45,731 nucleotides of DNA from FEN-1297 sp046704255 (GCA_046704255.1 JBJKSH010000145.1:1-45731), one strand, 5' to 3'. Positions 1-8,734 are shown, counted from the first letter of the stretch. Program-made: numbers and translations. The notes: generated from the sequence alone by a model not told the origin.

Positions 1-796
1 CTATTTTTGCTTTGCCTTTAACAATTGAATCGAACTCGCGCCAGCTATCCGGCGGTACGATATCCAGCGTCGGGAAAATTATGATGCTCGCACCAAGCTG
101 CCTGAATACTTCCGACGATTCTTTTGACTGCTCAACTGTTCTTGTAATTACAATTGTTTTACCTCTAAGCGGAAACATATTATTGTCCTCAAATCCGGAA
201 AACAAACCGTGCAAAATAAAATCGAAAATTTTTTCACGTTCGCTTTCCGTCTGCTTATCTGTATAATTATTTTCAATACCTCTTTGTACCGTACCGAAAA
301 TGCTGCCGAGTACTAAATCAACAGCAAAGCCGGCATCAATTGCCCTGAACAGATTATCTTTTTCCCCGGCTTCAATAATTCCTGAGAGAATTTTCTTCAA
401 ATCATTTTCAAGAGATACGATTTCCGAACAAAGCTCGTGCGATGCATTAAGAGATTCTTTCTGGTACATTAAAAAGAAGCTCCTGTATTTCATCATAAAC
501 ATATAAAGATGAATAACAAACGAATGAAGCGAATCTATACTGCTCATTTCGCTTTTAATTTTTTCTTTAAGAGAATCAATCAGCTTTTCCATCCTCATGT
601 TCATAATGGAAAAATATAATTCCTCTTTTGAATTAAAATAATTATAAACCGTACCCTTTGCAATCGAAGAAAGCTTTGCTACATCTTCCATCATTACCTC
701 GTGATAACTTTTTTGGGAAAAAAGCATCGATGCCGATTCGATAATCATCCTTCTCTTTACGTTTTTCTTATTCTCTATTTTCGATTCTGCTGCCAT
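1..796 (-). CDS. TetR-family repressor fused to uroporphyrinogen-III synthase (HemD), partial at left edge
   Basis: I translated this frame by hand from the ATG at 796-794 to base 2 with no stop: 265 codons, continuing beyond the window. Residues about 15-62 form a TetR-type helix-turn-helix domain (MEDVAKLSSIAKGTVYNYF, then NSKEEL). Residues 65-200 look like the all-helical ligand/dimer domain. From about residue 210 the text changes to the start of HemD (RGKTIVITRTVEQS, then FRQLGASIIIFPTLDI). HemD closes hydroxymethylbilane to uroporphyrinogen III, the step after HemC, whose gene lies two genes upstream in the same operon. An in-frame ATG at 178-176 (Met207) is preceded by GAGGA at a 4-base spacing, so a free HemD could also be made from an internal start. 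The gene follows the lipoprotein gene after 43 bases. The domain calls are strong; function of the fusion is inference, and the HemD active part is outside the window. Confidence 0.85.
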   Translation of the reverse strand, partial: MAAESKIENKKNVKRRMIIESASMLFSQKSYHEVMMEDVAKLSSIAKGTVYNYFNSKEELYFSIMNMRMEKLIDSLKEKIKSEMSSIDSLHSFVIHLYMFMMKYRSFFLMYQKESLNASHELCSEIVSLENDLKKILSGIIEAGEKDNLFRAIDAGFAVDLVLGSIFGTVQRGIENNYTDKQTESEREKIFDFILHGLFSGFEDNNMFPLRGKTIVITRTVEQSKESSEVFRQLGASIIIFPTLDIVPPDSWREFDSIVKGKAKI

Positions 797-839
797 TTAT
801 ATTATCTTAAACTTGAACTATGTTGCCTGCTTCCTTGTC

Positions 840-1460
840 CTAAGGTATATTCCACAGGTTTGCGGAAATTACCTTGCCGCTGTTAGGATCGATCAGCAAT
901 TCCTTGCCGCTGCCATTATAATTTGAACCTTTGCCCGATTCCGAATACGTAGAAAGCACATGCCATAGATATTGATTATATTTTTGATTCCAGAGTAATC
1001 CGACTTTCCATTTGTTTACTCCCTTTTTCAGTCCGTTGTCTTCCGCAATTTTAATAGCCTGCTTTTCATTAATATCGAACTTGCACGAAGCCGGATTGTT
1101 TTTATAATCGGGAATGCCGGTAATTTCACCGGTCGTATCTACCTTGCCGTTTTTATCTATTGAAAAAGTTAAAAGCTCATCTACAAAAGGTTTATCTGGA
1201 ATAAAAAACCTGTAAGCCATTTTATAATACGGCTCTTTATATTTTATTAATGCAAAATCCGGAGTAATATATTTATCGAAAAACTCTTTGCCGGTTTTGG
1301 AAATAATAAAATCGTTGGCTTTGTTTAGAACATTAAGCGGAACATCGGATGCACTAAAAATACTGCATCCGCAGTTACAGGAGTTAAGGACAAAACCCAG
1401 CGAAACAGAAAACGAAAGTACAAACAGCCCTATTAAAATTTTTTTAATTTTAGCGGTCAT
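840..1460 (-). CDS. Small PepSY-like exported lipoprotein inside the hem operon
   Basis: The 206-residue product starts with a basic end and hydrophobic segment (residues about 8-25) followed by VLNSC, an imperfect lipobox. The mature end would begin with a Cys-rich CNCGC. Residues about 130-205 resemble a PepSY-type fold: an INEKQAIKIAEDNGL helix, a WKVGLLW strand, a WHVLSTY strand, and a closing LLIDPNSGKVI hairpin. The start overlaps the hemC stop by four bases (ATGA), so the two are translationally coupled and the gene belongs to the haem operon. No enzymatic motif is visible. PepSY domains elsewhere are linked to protease inhibition or metal/haem-related membrane proteins, but no specific role can be assigned. 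The Cys cluster could bind metal or simply include the lipidated Cys. Confidence 0.65.
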   Translation of the reverse strand: MTAKIKKILIGLFVLSFSVSLGFVLNSCNCGCSIFSASDVPLNVLNKANDFIISKTGKEFFDKYITPDFALIKYKEPYYKMAYRFFIPDKPFVDELLTFSIDKNGKVDTTGEITGIPDYKNNPASCKFDINEKQAIKIAEDNGLKKGVNKWKVGLLWNQKYNQYLWHVLSTYSESGKGSNYNGSGKELLIDPNSGKVISANLWNIP

Positions 1461-2398
1461 TTCATCCTCGATGATTTATATATTTCGTCAAGTATTTCTT
1501 TAGCTCCCGCTTTAAGCAAATCCTTTGCAAGGCTTTTTCCCAGTTTTTCAGGCTCGGCTTTACTGCCTCTTATTTTTTTTCTAAAAGTTATTGTCCCGTC
1601 AATCGATCCCACCAACGAATCCAAGTAAAGCCCGTTAGGTTTTACTTCCGCATAAGAACCTATGGGAACCTGGCAGCCGCCTTCCAGTGTTCTTAACAGA
1701 GCTCTTTCCGCAAGTACGGCTTTATAAGTATCTTCGTGATGGATCGATTTTAAAATTTCATTAACAAAATTATTTTCTTCGTTTATTTCAATACCCAATG
1801 CACCCTGCCCAACGGCAGGTAAAATTTCGTCCGTGTTTATAACAGAGGAAATATATTTTTTTAATTTCAACCGTTCCACCCCTGCACGTGCAAGAACAAT
1901 TGCATCCCACCCGGATTTTAAAAATTTGTCTATCCTTGTGGGAACATTTCCGCGCAGGTCTTCAATTTTAATATCGGGCCGTAAATGCAGCAGCTGGCAC
2001 CGTCTTCTTAAAGAGCCTGTAGCAACCAGAGCATTATCTTTAAGCGATTGAATTGTAACTCCTTTTTTTCTTGCAATAAGAACATCTTCAACCGGGTGGC
2101 GTTTTGTAACAGCGGCTAATTTTAATCCTTCTGGCAGCTGTGTCTGCAGATCTTTTAAGCTATGAACCGCAAGATCAATTTCTTTTTCAAGCAAAGAAAT
2201 TTCAAGCTCTTTTGTAAACAGGCTGCGGTCTCCTATTTTGGAGAGTGCAACGTTAAGAATTTTATCGCCGGTGGTTTTTATAATTTTAATTTCCACGGCT
2301 ACGTTTTTATTAATATTCTCAATTTCATTTTTAATAAAGTTTGCCTGCCATAAAGCAAGTTCACTTCCGCGTGAACCGATTATAATCCTTTGTTTCAA
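1457..2398 (-). CDS. hemC: Porphobilinogen deaminase (hydroxymethylbilane synthase)
   Basis: HemC joins four porphobilinogens into hydroxymethylbilane in the cytosol. The 313-residue length is usual for the family. Diagnostic stretches are KTTGDKI (41-47), HSLKDLQTQLP (79-89), the arginine-rich GSLRRRCQLL (128-137), DLRGNVPTRIDKF (147-159) and LPAVGQGALGIE. Cys242 in the LEGGCQVPIG loop is the attachment residue for the dipyrromethane cofactor. The gene follows hemA after two bases and overlaps the downstream lipoprotein gene by four, so it sits mid-operon. Its product is the substrate of HemD, whose domain is encoded in the fusion at the left edge. Confidence 0.97.
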   Translation of the reverse strand: MKQRIIIGSRGSELALWQANFIKNEIENINKNVAVEIKIIKTTGDKILNVALSKIGDRSLFTKELEISLLEKEIDLAVHSLKDLQTQLPEGLKLAAVTKRHPVEDVLIARKKGVTIQSLKDNALVATGSLRRRCQLLHLRPDIKIEDLRGNVPTRIDKFLKSGWDAIVLARAGVERLKLKKYISSVINTDEILPAVGQGALGIEINEENNFVNEILKSIHHEDTYKAVLAERALLRTLEGGCQVPIGSYAEVKPNGLYLDSLVGSIDGTITFRKKIRGSKAEPEKLGKSLAKDLLKAGAKEILDEIYKSSRMK

Positions 2399-2400
2399 AA

Positions 2401-3684
2401 TTACTTTTCCTTGTTGTTATTGTTAACGTCAATTCTGAAAAGTTCTTTAATTATACTTACCTTCATTGCTGCTTCCGTTGAATCCGAATCGGACTCCGTA
2501 AACTTTTTAAGTTCAACCGTAGGGTGGTGAAGAATTTTGTTAATAATCCTTTTAGTAATAATCTCAAGTTTTTCCCTGTCATCTGCAGTAAAACGGTTTT
2601 TATTCTTATCAACTTCTTCAGCTCTAATGGATTCAAAATAATCCCTGAGATTCTTAATAGCAGGCGCAACTTCAAGGGATTTGTACCAGTTTAAAAACAA
2701 TTCCAGTTCCTCTTCAATTATTGCTTCTACTTTCGGAATCTGGTCTTTACGTTTATTCATATTCTGATGAACAATTATATTTAGGGAATCTATATCATTG
2801 TAAAAAACGTAATCAATTTCTTTGGAGCTGGGATCTATATCTCTAGGAATAGCAATATCCATAAGAATACACGGGTTGTAATTCCTTTTTTTCATTGCGG
2901 ATTTAATTTCTTCTTTTGTGAGAATTAAATTTTCCGCACTAGTTGCACTAAGGACAATATCATACTCGTGCAGGTAATCTTTAAAATTAATGAACGGAAT
3001 TATTTTAGCATTAAGTTTTTCGGCAAGTTTTTCGGCACGTTCTATGGTTCTGTTAGTAATTGCAAGCCTTCCAATTCCTCTTTCTTTAAGGTGTTTGGCT
3101 GCAAGTTCACCGGTTTCCCCGGCACCAATTACAAGGGCAGCCCTTTTGCTTAAGTTGGAAAAAATCTTTTCGATTAATTGAACGGCAGCATAGCTTACCG
3201 TAACCGCACCCTCACTAATGCCGGTTTCCGTAATTGCGCGCTTGCCGGTTTTAACGGTGGAATCGAAAATTCTTTTCATAAGAAAGCCGGCAAAGCCGCT
3301 GTCTTCCGCAATCTGGAACGAATCTTTAACCTGTTTAAAAACCTGGTTATCTCCAATCATCAAAGAATCGATTCCTGCCGCAACGCTGAATAAATGCTTA
3401 ATAGCCTCATCCGAATAATAGTACTGGAAATTTTCCGGCTGCAGCGAATCTACCTGCCTAATACCGGCCAGAGTATTCTTTACTTCTTCATGGGATAGGT
3501 TTTTACTAACGGGAATACCGTAGATTTCCGTACGGTTGCAGGTAGATATAACAACCCCTTCCGTCATAAGGTTTCCCTTTATCCTTTTAATAAACGCCTT
3601 TACCTCATCGTCACTTAAATATAATGCTTCTCTTAATTCAACAGGCGCCGTTCTATGATTTATTGAGACTGCTAATAACTTCAT
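2401..3684 (-). CDS. hemA: Glutamyl-tRNA reductase
   Basis: HemA reduces glutamyl-tRNA to glutamate-1-semialdehyde with NADPH, the entry step of the C5 route to tetrapyrroles. The 427-residue protein has the catalytic Cys49 in VVISTCNRTEIY, the substrate-domain stretch GIDSLMIGDNQVFKQVK, and the NADPH-binding Rossmann motif VIGAGETGELAAKHL near residue 185. The C-terminal helical dimerisation domain follows. The usual family form of the second motif has GE-Q-I; here it reads GDNQV, a mild variant. The gene follows the hemX-like gene after five bases and precedes hemC by two. Presence of HemA shows the organism uses the glutamate route rather than 5-aminolevulinate synthase. Confidence 0.97.
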   Translation of the reverse strand: MKLLAVSINHRTAPVELREALYLSDDEVKAFIKRIKGNLMTEGVVISTCNRTEIYGIPVSKNLSHEEVKNTLAGIRQVDSLQPENFQYYYSDEAIKHLFSVAAGIDSLMIGDNQVFKQVKDSFQIAEDSGFAGFLMKRIFDSTVKTGKRAITETGISEGAVTVSYAAVQLIEKIFSNLSKRAALVIGAGETGELAAKHLKERGIGRLAITNRTIERAEKLAEKLNAKIIPFINFKDYLHEYDIVLSATSAENLILTKEEIKSAMKKRNYNPCILMDIAIPRDIDPSSKEIDYVFYNDIDSLNIIVHQNMNKRKDQIPKVEAIIEEELELFLNWYKSLEVAPAIKNLRDYFESIRAEEVDKNKNRFTADDREKLEIITKRIINKILHHPTVELKKFTESDSDSTEAAMKVSIIKELFRIDVNNNNKEK

Positions 3685-3689
3685 TTTAA

Positions 3690-4514
3690 TTAATAGAATG
3701 AATGAAAACTCTTTGCCAAAAAATTGGTAATAATTGTAGACATAATTGCAATTACAAATCCTACAATTGATAGTAAAACAACTTTTTTACCCTGCCACTT
3801 ACCAAATATTTTAGTGGAAATACCTATACCGTACAGCAGCCAAACCGTAAAGGTTCCTACTATTTTAGGGTCTGCATAAGAAAAATTTGGGAACGCTTTG
3901 GGCAGCCAGATAATTCCTATAATTATTGTCCATGTTAAAAGAACAAAGCCTATAATTGCAGAATAAAAGCTCAGCTTTTCAAGTACATCAAGGCTTGGAA
4001 GCCTGTCGAAAATTAATCCGAACTTGTTAAGCTTAATATCTTTGAAAAGGATTAAATAAAGGAATCCGTAAACTGCAGAAATTGTAATTGCGGAATAACC
4101 GATTAATGCAGTAAGTACATGAATTCCAAGCAGATGACTTCTTAAAACTTCTTTAACCTTAAAAACATCCGGTATGTAAAAAGAAGATATTGTTTGAAAT
4201 ACTATCGAGATAATAATTATAAACGGCCCGGTTCCTCTAATATCCGTAACAAGTTCCAGGATAAAATAAGAAAAGCTTACAGCGAATGCCAGAACGGTAA
4301 AGATTTCAAAAACATTCGTAATAGGCGGGTGATCAAAATAAATGGTTCTTAATAAAAGATAAAACAGGTGGTAGAATAACGTTAAGAATAAAAACAGCCG
4401 TTTGGAATTGGCAAACTTGTTACCGCCTTTCATAAAACCGTATGAGTAAAATACAAACGTTATTATGTAAAGAAAAGGTAGAAGAATGTTGGAAAAGTCT
4501 ATTATATCTTTCAT
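3690..4514 (-). CDS. HemX/CcsA-like integral membrane protein, first gene of the hem operon
   Basis: The 274-residue protein has about eight transmembrane segments and belongs to the cytochrome c assembly (CcsA/ResC/HemX) superfamily. The segment before the seventh helix reads YADPKIVGTFTVWLLYGIG. This is the HemX form of the motif that in true CcsA/CcmC proteins is tryptophan-rich (WxWDxKE). The haem-handling WWD motif is not seen. In Bacillus, HemX sits in the hemAXCDBL operon and affects HemA level; the location here directly before hemA supports the same assignment. A role in haem export for cytochrome c maturation is an alternative, given the many cytochromes at the other end of the window. 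AAAGG six bases before the ATG could be its ribosome binding site. Confidence 0.8.
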   Translation of the reverse strand: MKDIIDFSNILLPFLYIITFVFYSYGFMKGGNKFANSKRLFLFLTLFYHLFYLLLRTIYFDHPPITNVFEIFTVLAFAVSFSYFILELVTDIRGTGPFIIIISIVFQTISSFYIPDVFKVKEVLRSHLLGIHVLTALIGYSAITISAVYGFLYLILFKDIKLNKFGLIFDRLPSLDVLEKLSFYSAIIGFVLLTWTIIIGIIWLPKAFPNFSYADPKIVGTFTVWLLYGIGISTKIFGKWQGKKVVLLSIVGFVIAIMSTIITNFLAKSFHSFY

Positions 4515-4527
4515 AAGTAACCTTTAA

Positions 4528-4541
4528 CTGACTAATTGGTC
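4528..4541. promoter_or_regulatory. Second, weaker TetR-style site in the hem promoter region
   Basis: Read on the minus strand the site is GACCAATTAGTCAG. It shares GACC, two unmatched bases, T, one unmatched base, then AGTCA with the stronger palindrome 40 bases upstream. It is itself an imperfect palindrome (GACTAATTGGTC, 10 of 12 symmetrical). It lies 14-27 bases before the hemX-like start codon, where a bound repressor could block transcription. Assignment is by pattern only. Confidence 0.4.
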
Positions 4542-4580
4542 CAAAAATAAACAAAATGCGGAAACAAAGCAACAAAAATG

Positions 4581-4598
4581 TGACTTACCGGTCAGTCA
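4581..4598. promoter_or_regulatory. Near-perfect TetR-type operator palindrome upstream of the hem operon
   Basis: TGACTTACCGGTCAGTCA reads the same on both strands at 16 of 18 positions. The shape (TGACT, central ACCGGT, AGTCA) is typical of operators bound by TetR-family dimers. It lies 67-84 bases before the first hem gene and overlaps the stop codon of the upstream nucleoside phosphorylase gene. The only TetR-type DNA-binding domain encoded in the window is the N-terminal part of the HemD fusion at the end of this same operon, making autoregulation the simplest reading. Binding is not demonstrated. Confidence 0.6.
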
Positions 4599-5896
4599 AT
4601 TATCATTTTTATTAACTTCGTCTTTTTAACCGGCATATTTTGAATAGTTAAGATATTTTTAAACATATCTTTTGCCGTTTCTATTTTATTTATAGAAGAT
4701 GAATACAATAAAGCCGCCGTTTCTCCTTTTCTTACAAAGTCTCCGATTTTTATTTTCATAATAATCCCTGCTTTTGGATCTATTTTATCTTCTTTCGTTT
4801 TTCTTCCGGCGCCCAGTTCAAGGGCTGCCATACCGATTCTAAAATTATCAATACTTGTTAAATATCCGCTTCCCTTTGAAGTCACTTTTCCAACATATTT
4901 TGGTTTGGAAAACTTCTCCGGGTTTTCAATTACTTTTGTATTTCCTCCCTGGTACTTTACAATTTCAATAAATTTTTCAAATGCTTTACCTTTTTTAATT
5001 AGCTCTAGCGAAATATCAATTCCTTCTTTTATTGAAGAAGCCTTGCCTCCAATATATATCATTGCACCGGAAAGCGTTGTACTTAAAGTCAACAAATCTC
5101 CTTTAACTTCGTTTTGCAAAACTTTAATCGATTCGTAAACCTCCAGCCAGTTGCCTATATAGCTGCCAAGCGGCTGGTTCATATCAGTTATAAATGCAAT
5201 CACTTTTTTATTGAAAGCCTTTGCGGTTTCAATTAAAGATGCGGCAAGCTTTTCGGCATCTTTTTGTTTCTTCATAAAAGCACCGCTGCCGGTTTTAACG
5301 TCAAGCACCAATCCGTCTATGCCTTCGGCCAATTTTTTACTCATTATACTGGCTGTAATAAGTGGAATAGACTCGACCGTTGCGGTAACATCGCGGAGGG
5401 AATAAATAAATTTATCCGCCGGTGCAATATCTTTTGTCTGCCCTATTAAAACCGCACCGCATTTCTTAATAACCTCTTTATATTCTGCCAAATTCAAATC
5501 TGTTCTAAATCCCGGAATTGACTCTAGCTTATCCAGGGTTCCGCCGGTATGCCCAAGCCCCCGCCCTGATATCATGGGAACATTTATACCTGCCGCCGCT
5601 GCAACCGGAGCTAATATTAATGACGTTTTATCACCAACACCGCCTGTTGAATGTTTGTCTATTTTGGTACCCGGTATTGATTTTAAGTTAATTACTTTTC
5701 CGCTGTGAAGCATGGCTCCGGTTAAAGCTGATGTTTCTTCCTTACTCATACCATTTAAAAATGCTGCCATTAAAAATGCTGAGAACTGGTAATCCGGAAT
5801 TTTATTTTTTGTATAAGATGAAATAAGAAAAGTAATTTCTTCTTTGGTTAAAGCTTTGCCGTCCCTTTTTTTCCTGATGAGCTCCACAGTATTCAT
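4592..5896 (-). CDS. Pyrimidine-nucleoside (thymidine) phosphorylase
   Basis: This cytosolic enzyme splits thymidine or uridine with phosphate to give the base and (deoxy)ribose-1-phosphate, in nucleoside salvage. The 434-residue length is typical. Near residue 82 it carries DKHSTGGVGDKTSL, the phosphate-binding family signature, followed by PMISGRGLGHTGGTLDKLE, and later LDVKTGSGAFMK. The C-terminal alpha/beta domain ends the protein. Sequence alone does not separate DeoA (thymidine-specific) from Pdp (broad), so no symbol is given. The gene is 77 bases before the hem operon on the same strand; its last codons overlap the candidate hem operator, so the hem genes probably have their own promoter. 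Confidence 0.93.
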   Translation of the reverse strand: MNTVELIRKKRDGKALTKEEITFLISSYTKNKIPDYQFSAFLMAAFLNGMSKEETSALTGAMLHSGKVINLKSIPGTKIDKHSTGGVGDKTSLILAPVAAAAGINVPMISGRGLGHTGGTLDKLESIPGFRTDLNLAEYKEVIKKCGAVLIGQTKDIAPADKFIYSLRDVTATVESIPLITASIMSKKLAEGIDGLVLDVKTGSGAFMKKQKDAEKLAASLIETAKAFNKKVIAFITDMNQPLGSYIGNWLEVYESIKVLQNEVKGDLLTLSTTLSGAMIYIGGKASSIKEGIDISLELIKKGKAFEKFIEIVKYQGGNTKVIENPEKFSKPKYVGKVTSKGSGYLTSIDNFRIGMAALELGAGRKTKEDKIDPKAGIIMKIKIGDFVRKGETAALLYSSSINKIETAKDMFKNILTIQNMPVKKTKLIKMIID

Positions 5897-5929
5897 TTTA
5901 TTTCCCTGTTTTTTTTTATGGTTTAATTT

Positions 5930-8668
5930 TCAATAATAATACCCGATTGAGAAATAGAAAAACGTATCTCCCCAGCTAATCGGATTGCCGGGCAGATCTT
6001 TTACAAACAAAAAGCTTTTACCAACCGAAAAATCTGCCGGGCCAATCGGCGTATCGAACGAAAGTGTAGCACCTATGCCATGCCTTAAATCTTTGAATTT
6101 AATCTCTTCCTGCTGATCCCACATTGAACCGATATCATATCTTAATTTTACATAAGTATCGAAGAAAATTTTTACGGGTAATTCATAACGGTATTCAAGC
6201 GAAGCCAGAAATATCTGTCTTCCTCTAAATTCATTTTCACGCATTCCGAAAAAAGAATTTTGCCCGCCAAGTGAAAATTGTTCGCTTAGCGGAAGGGTTT
6301 TATCGGCAAATCCAATCTCAAACCTGGGCGAAAAGGTACTGACTTTATTAAAGGTGAAATAGCTTTTATAATCAAAATCCAGCTTAGTATACCCGATATT
6401 GCCGCCTAATACTTTTTGTGCGGATTCATATTCACCTTTAAAATAAAAACCATTATGCGGATACGGATATCTATCTTGGGTATCTATTGTTGAGCTTACT
6501 TTTAAGCTAACAATTTTTTCTTTAAATGGTTCAATGTTGTAAGGTGCAGTGCCGGGAGGTAAAAAAGATTGTATTTGCAGGGTATGAATCTCATCGAATT
6601 GATATTTGCCTTCGAATATTAAATTGCCGAACCGCTGAACTTGCGTCCCCAACGAAACTGAACCGCCGTAATAAATTTGCCTGTACTCACCGTTGGAAAT
6701 TCTGGAGAACTTTGCAGTTGATTTTGATGGAGTATTTACGTAAGAATAAATATCATTAAACTTATAAAAGGCATTTAACTTATATGTTAAATACGTATTA
6801 AAAATTCTGTTTGACTTATGTTCCAGCACATACTCCCTGTTTCTAGCCCCGCCGAACAAGAGCAAGCCGAGCTCTGTTCCGGTGCCAAAAAGATTGTCGT
6901 CTATTAGATCCAAACTTAATTGTGTTTTGTTTTCGTTATCAACCCTAAAACCAACCCTTAACAAACTAGACTCTTTTTCCTTAAGCCTAATAACAAGAAT
7001 ATTTTTACCCGCATCTCTTTTAACCGTAAAAAAGACGTCTTCGAACAAATTTGTACTTCTTAAATTTGTTAAACCCTCTTTTATTTGATTATAATTAAAA
7101 TAAGAACCTGCCGTAACCGGTATTTCTCTTGTAATAATTGTGCGGTCGGTATATTTATCCCCAACAATCGAAATGCTATCAACCCTGCCTTCATCAAAAG
7201 AAATTTTTAGAACGCCTGACTTTTTATTAAAATTTATTCCGTCGGCCTCGGCAAGCGAATAGCCGTCCCTCCTGTAAATATTTGTAATTTGAATTACCTT
7301 CCTTACCAACCTTGCCGGATTATATGGCTTATCTTCCAATTCCGATAAAACAGAATTAACCTTGTTCGTGTTGATTAATGTAATACCTCCGGTATCCACT
7401 TTTTTTACAATTGGATTTTTGTCTGTAATAATTTTTACCAGGGAATAATTATTATACCGGCTTATTTTTAATTTGATGTTTTTATAATTGCCGGAGGAAT
7501 AAAGGTTATATACATCTTTTAATATCCGTATGTTTGATACCGAATCCATCAAAGAGTACTGCAATTGCAGCCTGCGTACGGGGCCGGCAGCGCCGGTATC
7601 CACAAGAATATTTTTTACATAGAATTTTTTAACATTTAAATTCTTTACGAATACGGAATCAAGCTGCTTTTTTATAAAAGGTACTTTTTGCATAGCGGCC
7701 GCATAACCTTTAGCAACCAGGGTATCTATGCCCGTAAAATTATCTAGGGCAACATTTCCCAGGTCCGGTGTTATAACTGCATTAGCATATTTTAATTGAA
7801 GCTCGTTAAGCTTTTTCATTGGTATGCTTACCACCTGATCTGCAACTTCCCACGGCAGCGAGAGCTGCTGCCTTTTGTGCAGCGAACTTGTAGTGTTAAC
7901 CGCTATTATATACTGCCCGCCTAAAGAACGTGCAATTTTAACCGGAATATTGGCAACCAGCCCGCCGTCTACTAAAATTAAAGAATCCATTTGAACGGGT
8001 GAAAGGAAAAATGACACGCTGGAGCTTGCCCTCATCGCTTCGCTTAACGAACCTTTGCCGATAATAACCGGTTTGCCTGTTACAAGATTAGAGCACACCG
8101 CCCTGAATTTTTCCCTTAGTTCGTCAAAGCTGGAGTCTACATGAATTGGTGCCTGAAATACCAGCAGGTTCAAGAAGTTGGATAATTTTTGCCCTCCGCT
8201 AAGTGATGTGGGAAGAATTGGCTTTAACCCTTTTAGCCTTAAAGAAAATATTGCCTTGTCCTCCGTTATTTTTTGATCTACAAACAGTTCCCTCCTGTTT
8301 GTTTCTCTATCCGATGCCAGCAGATTATTCCAATTAGTATTCCGTGCGATGGAGTCGATTTGCCCCGCACTGTATCCTGCCGAATAAAGCCCGCCAATAA
8401 CGCTGCCCATACTTGTACCGGCAATTATTTCGAAAGGAATGTTTGAATCTATTAATGCCTTTAAGACGCCTATCTGCGCCAGGCCCCTGGCACCGCCTCC
8501 GCTTAAAGCCAGTGCTACTCTAGGCATTGGTAAAGCTGTCCTTTCCGTAAGCCCGAAAGGTAACTTCTTAACTCTGTATTTTATCGAATAATTATTAGTT
8601 GTTTGCGCAAATGAAACTGCTGTGAAAATAAGAAAGGAAAATAAAAGTATTTTTCTTAAGTTTATCAT
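5930..8668 (-). CDS. Patatin-like phospholipase with POTRA and outer-membrane barrel (type Vd-like)
   Basis: The 912-residue protein begins with a Sec signal peptide ending near SFAQ (22). A patatin lipase domain follows: oxyanion loop SGGGARG (56-62), nucleophile Ser86 in GTSMG, and catalytic Asp234 in VDGG. Residues about 340-570 look like POTRA repeats. The remainder is a BamA/Omp85-type beta barrel ending in an aromatic run (FYFSIGYYY), the usual C-terminal signal for outer-membrane insertion. This order matches the PlpD-type (type Vd) secretion proteins, where the barrel presents the lipase at the cell surface or in the periplasm. The substrate is unknown; phospholipid hydrolysis is the family expectation. 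It ends 34 bases before the phosphorylase gene start and begins 66 bases after yidC. Confidence 0.9.
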   Translation of the reverse strand: MINLRKILLFSFLIFTAVSFAQTTNNYSIKYRVKKLPFGLTERTALPMPRVALALSGGGARGLAQIGVLKALIDSNIPFEIIAGTSMGSVIGGLYSAGYSAGQIDSIARNTNWNNLLASDRETNRRELFVDQKITEDKAIFSLRLKGLKPILPTSLSGGQKLSNFLNLLVFQAPIHVDSSFDELREKFRAVCSNLVTGKPVIIGKGSLSEAMRASSSVSFFLSPVQMDSLILVDGGLVANIPVKIARSLGGQYIIAVNTTSSLHKRQQLSLPWEVADQVVSIPMKKLNELQLKYANAVITPDLGNVALDNFTGIDTLVAKGYAAAMQKVPFIKKQLDSVFVKNLNVKKFYVKNILVDTGAAGPVRRLQLQYSLMDSVSNIRILKDVYNLYSSGNYKNIKLKISRYNNYSLVKIITDKNPIVKKVDTGGITLINTNKVNSVLSELEDKPYNPARLVRKVIQITNIYRRDGYSLAEADGINFNKKSGVLKISFDEGRVDSISIVGDKYTDRTIITREIPVTAGSYFNYNQIKEGLTNLRSTNLFEDVFFTVKRDAGKNILVIRLKEKESSLLRVGFRVDNENKTQLSLDLIDDNLFGTGTELGLLLFGGARNREYVLEHKSNRIFNTYLTYKLNAFYKFNDIYSYVNTPSKSTAKFSRISNGEYRQIYYGGSVSLGTQVQRFGNLIFEGKYQFDEIHTLQIQSFLPPGTAPYNIEPFKEKIVSLKVSSTIDTQDRYPYPHNGFYFKGEYESAQKVLGGNIGYTKLDFDYKSYFTFNKVSTFSPRFEIGFADKTLPLSEQFSLGGQNSFFGMRENEFRGRQIFLASLEYRYELPVKIFFDTYVKLRYDIGSMWDQQEEIKFKDLRHGIGATLSFDTPIGPADFSVGKSFLFVKDLPGNPISWGDTFFYFSIGYYY

Positions 8669-8734
8669 GAAAGTAAAAATGTATATAGCCCGTTAATCTT
8701 ATAAAATTTACAGGCACAAAAAATACATTAAAAA

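Noticed and set aside
176..178. HemD as a completely separate gene starting at this ATG
   Set aside because: There is no stop between the TetR part and the HemD part, so the fusion must be made. The internal start is kept only as a possible second product.
12..266. Plus-strand open frame over the TetR-HemD gene
   Set aside because: It is the antisense shadow of the fusion, has no recognisable domain, and the opposite strand gives clear TetR and HemD signatures.
4515..4600. Bacteroidetes-type promoter (TTTG and TANNTTTG) for the hem operon
   Set aside because: TATTTTTG fits the downstream element on the minus strand, but the nearby TTTG words give spacings of 15 or 23 bases rather than about 19-21, so I do not call it.
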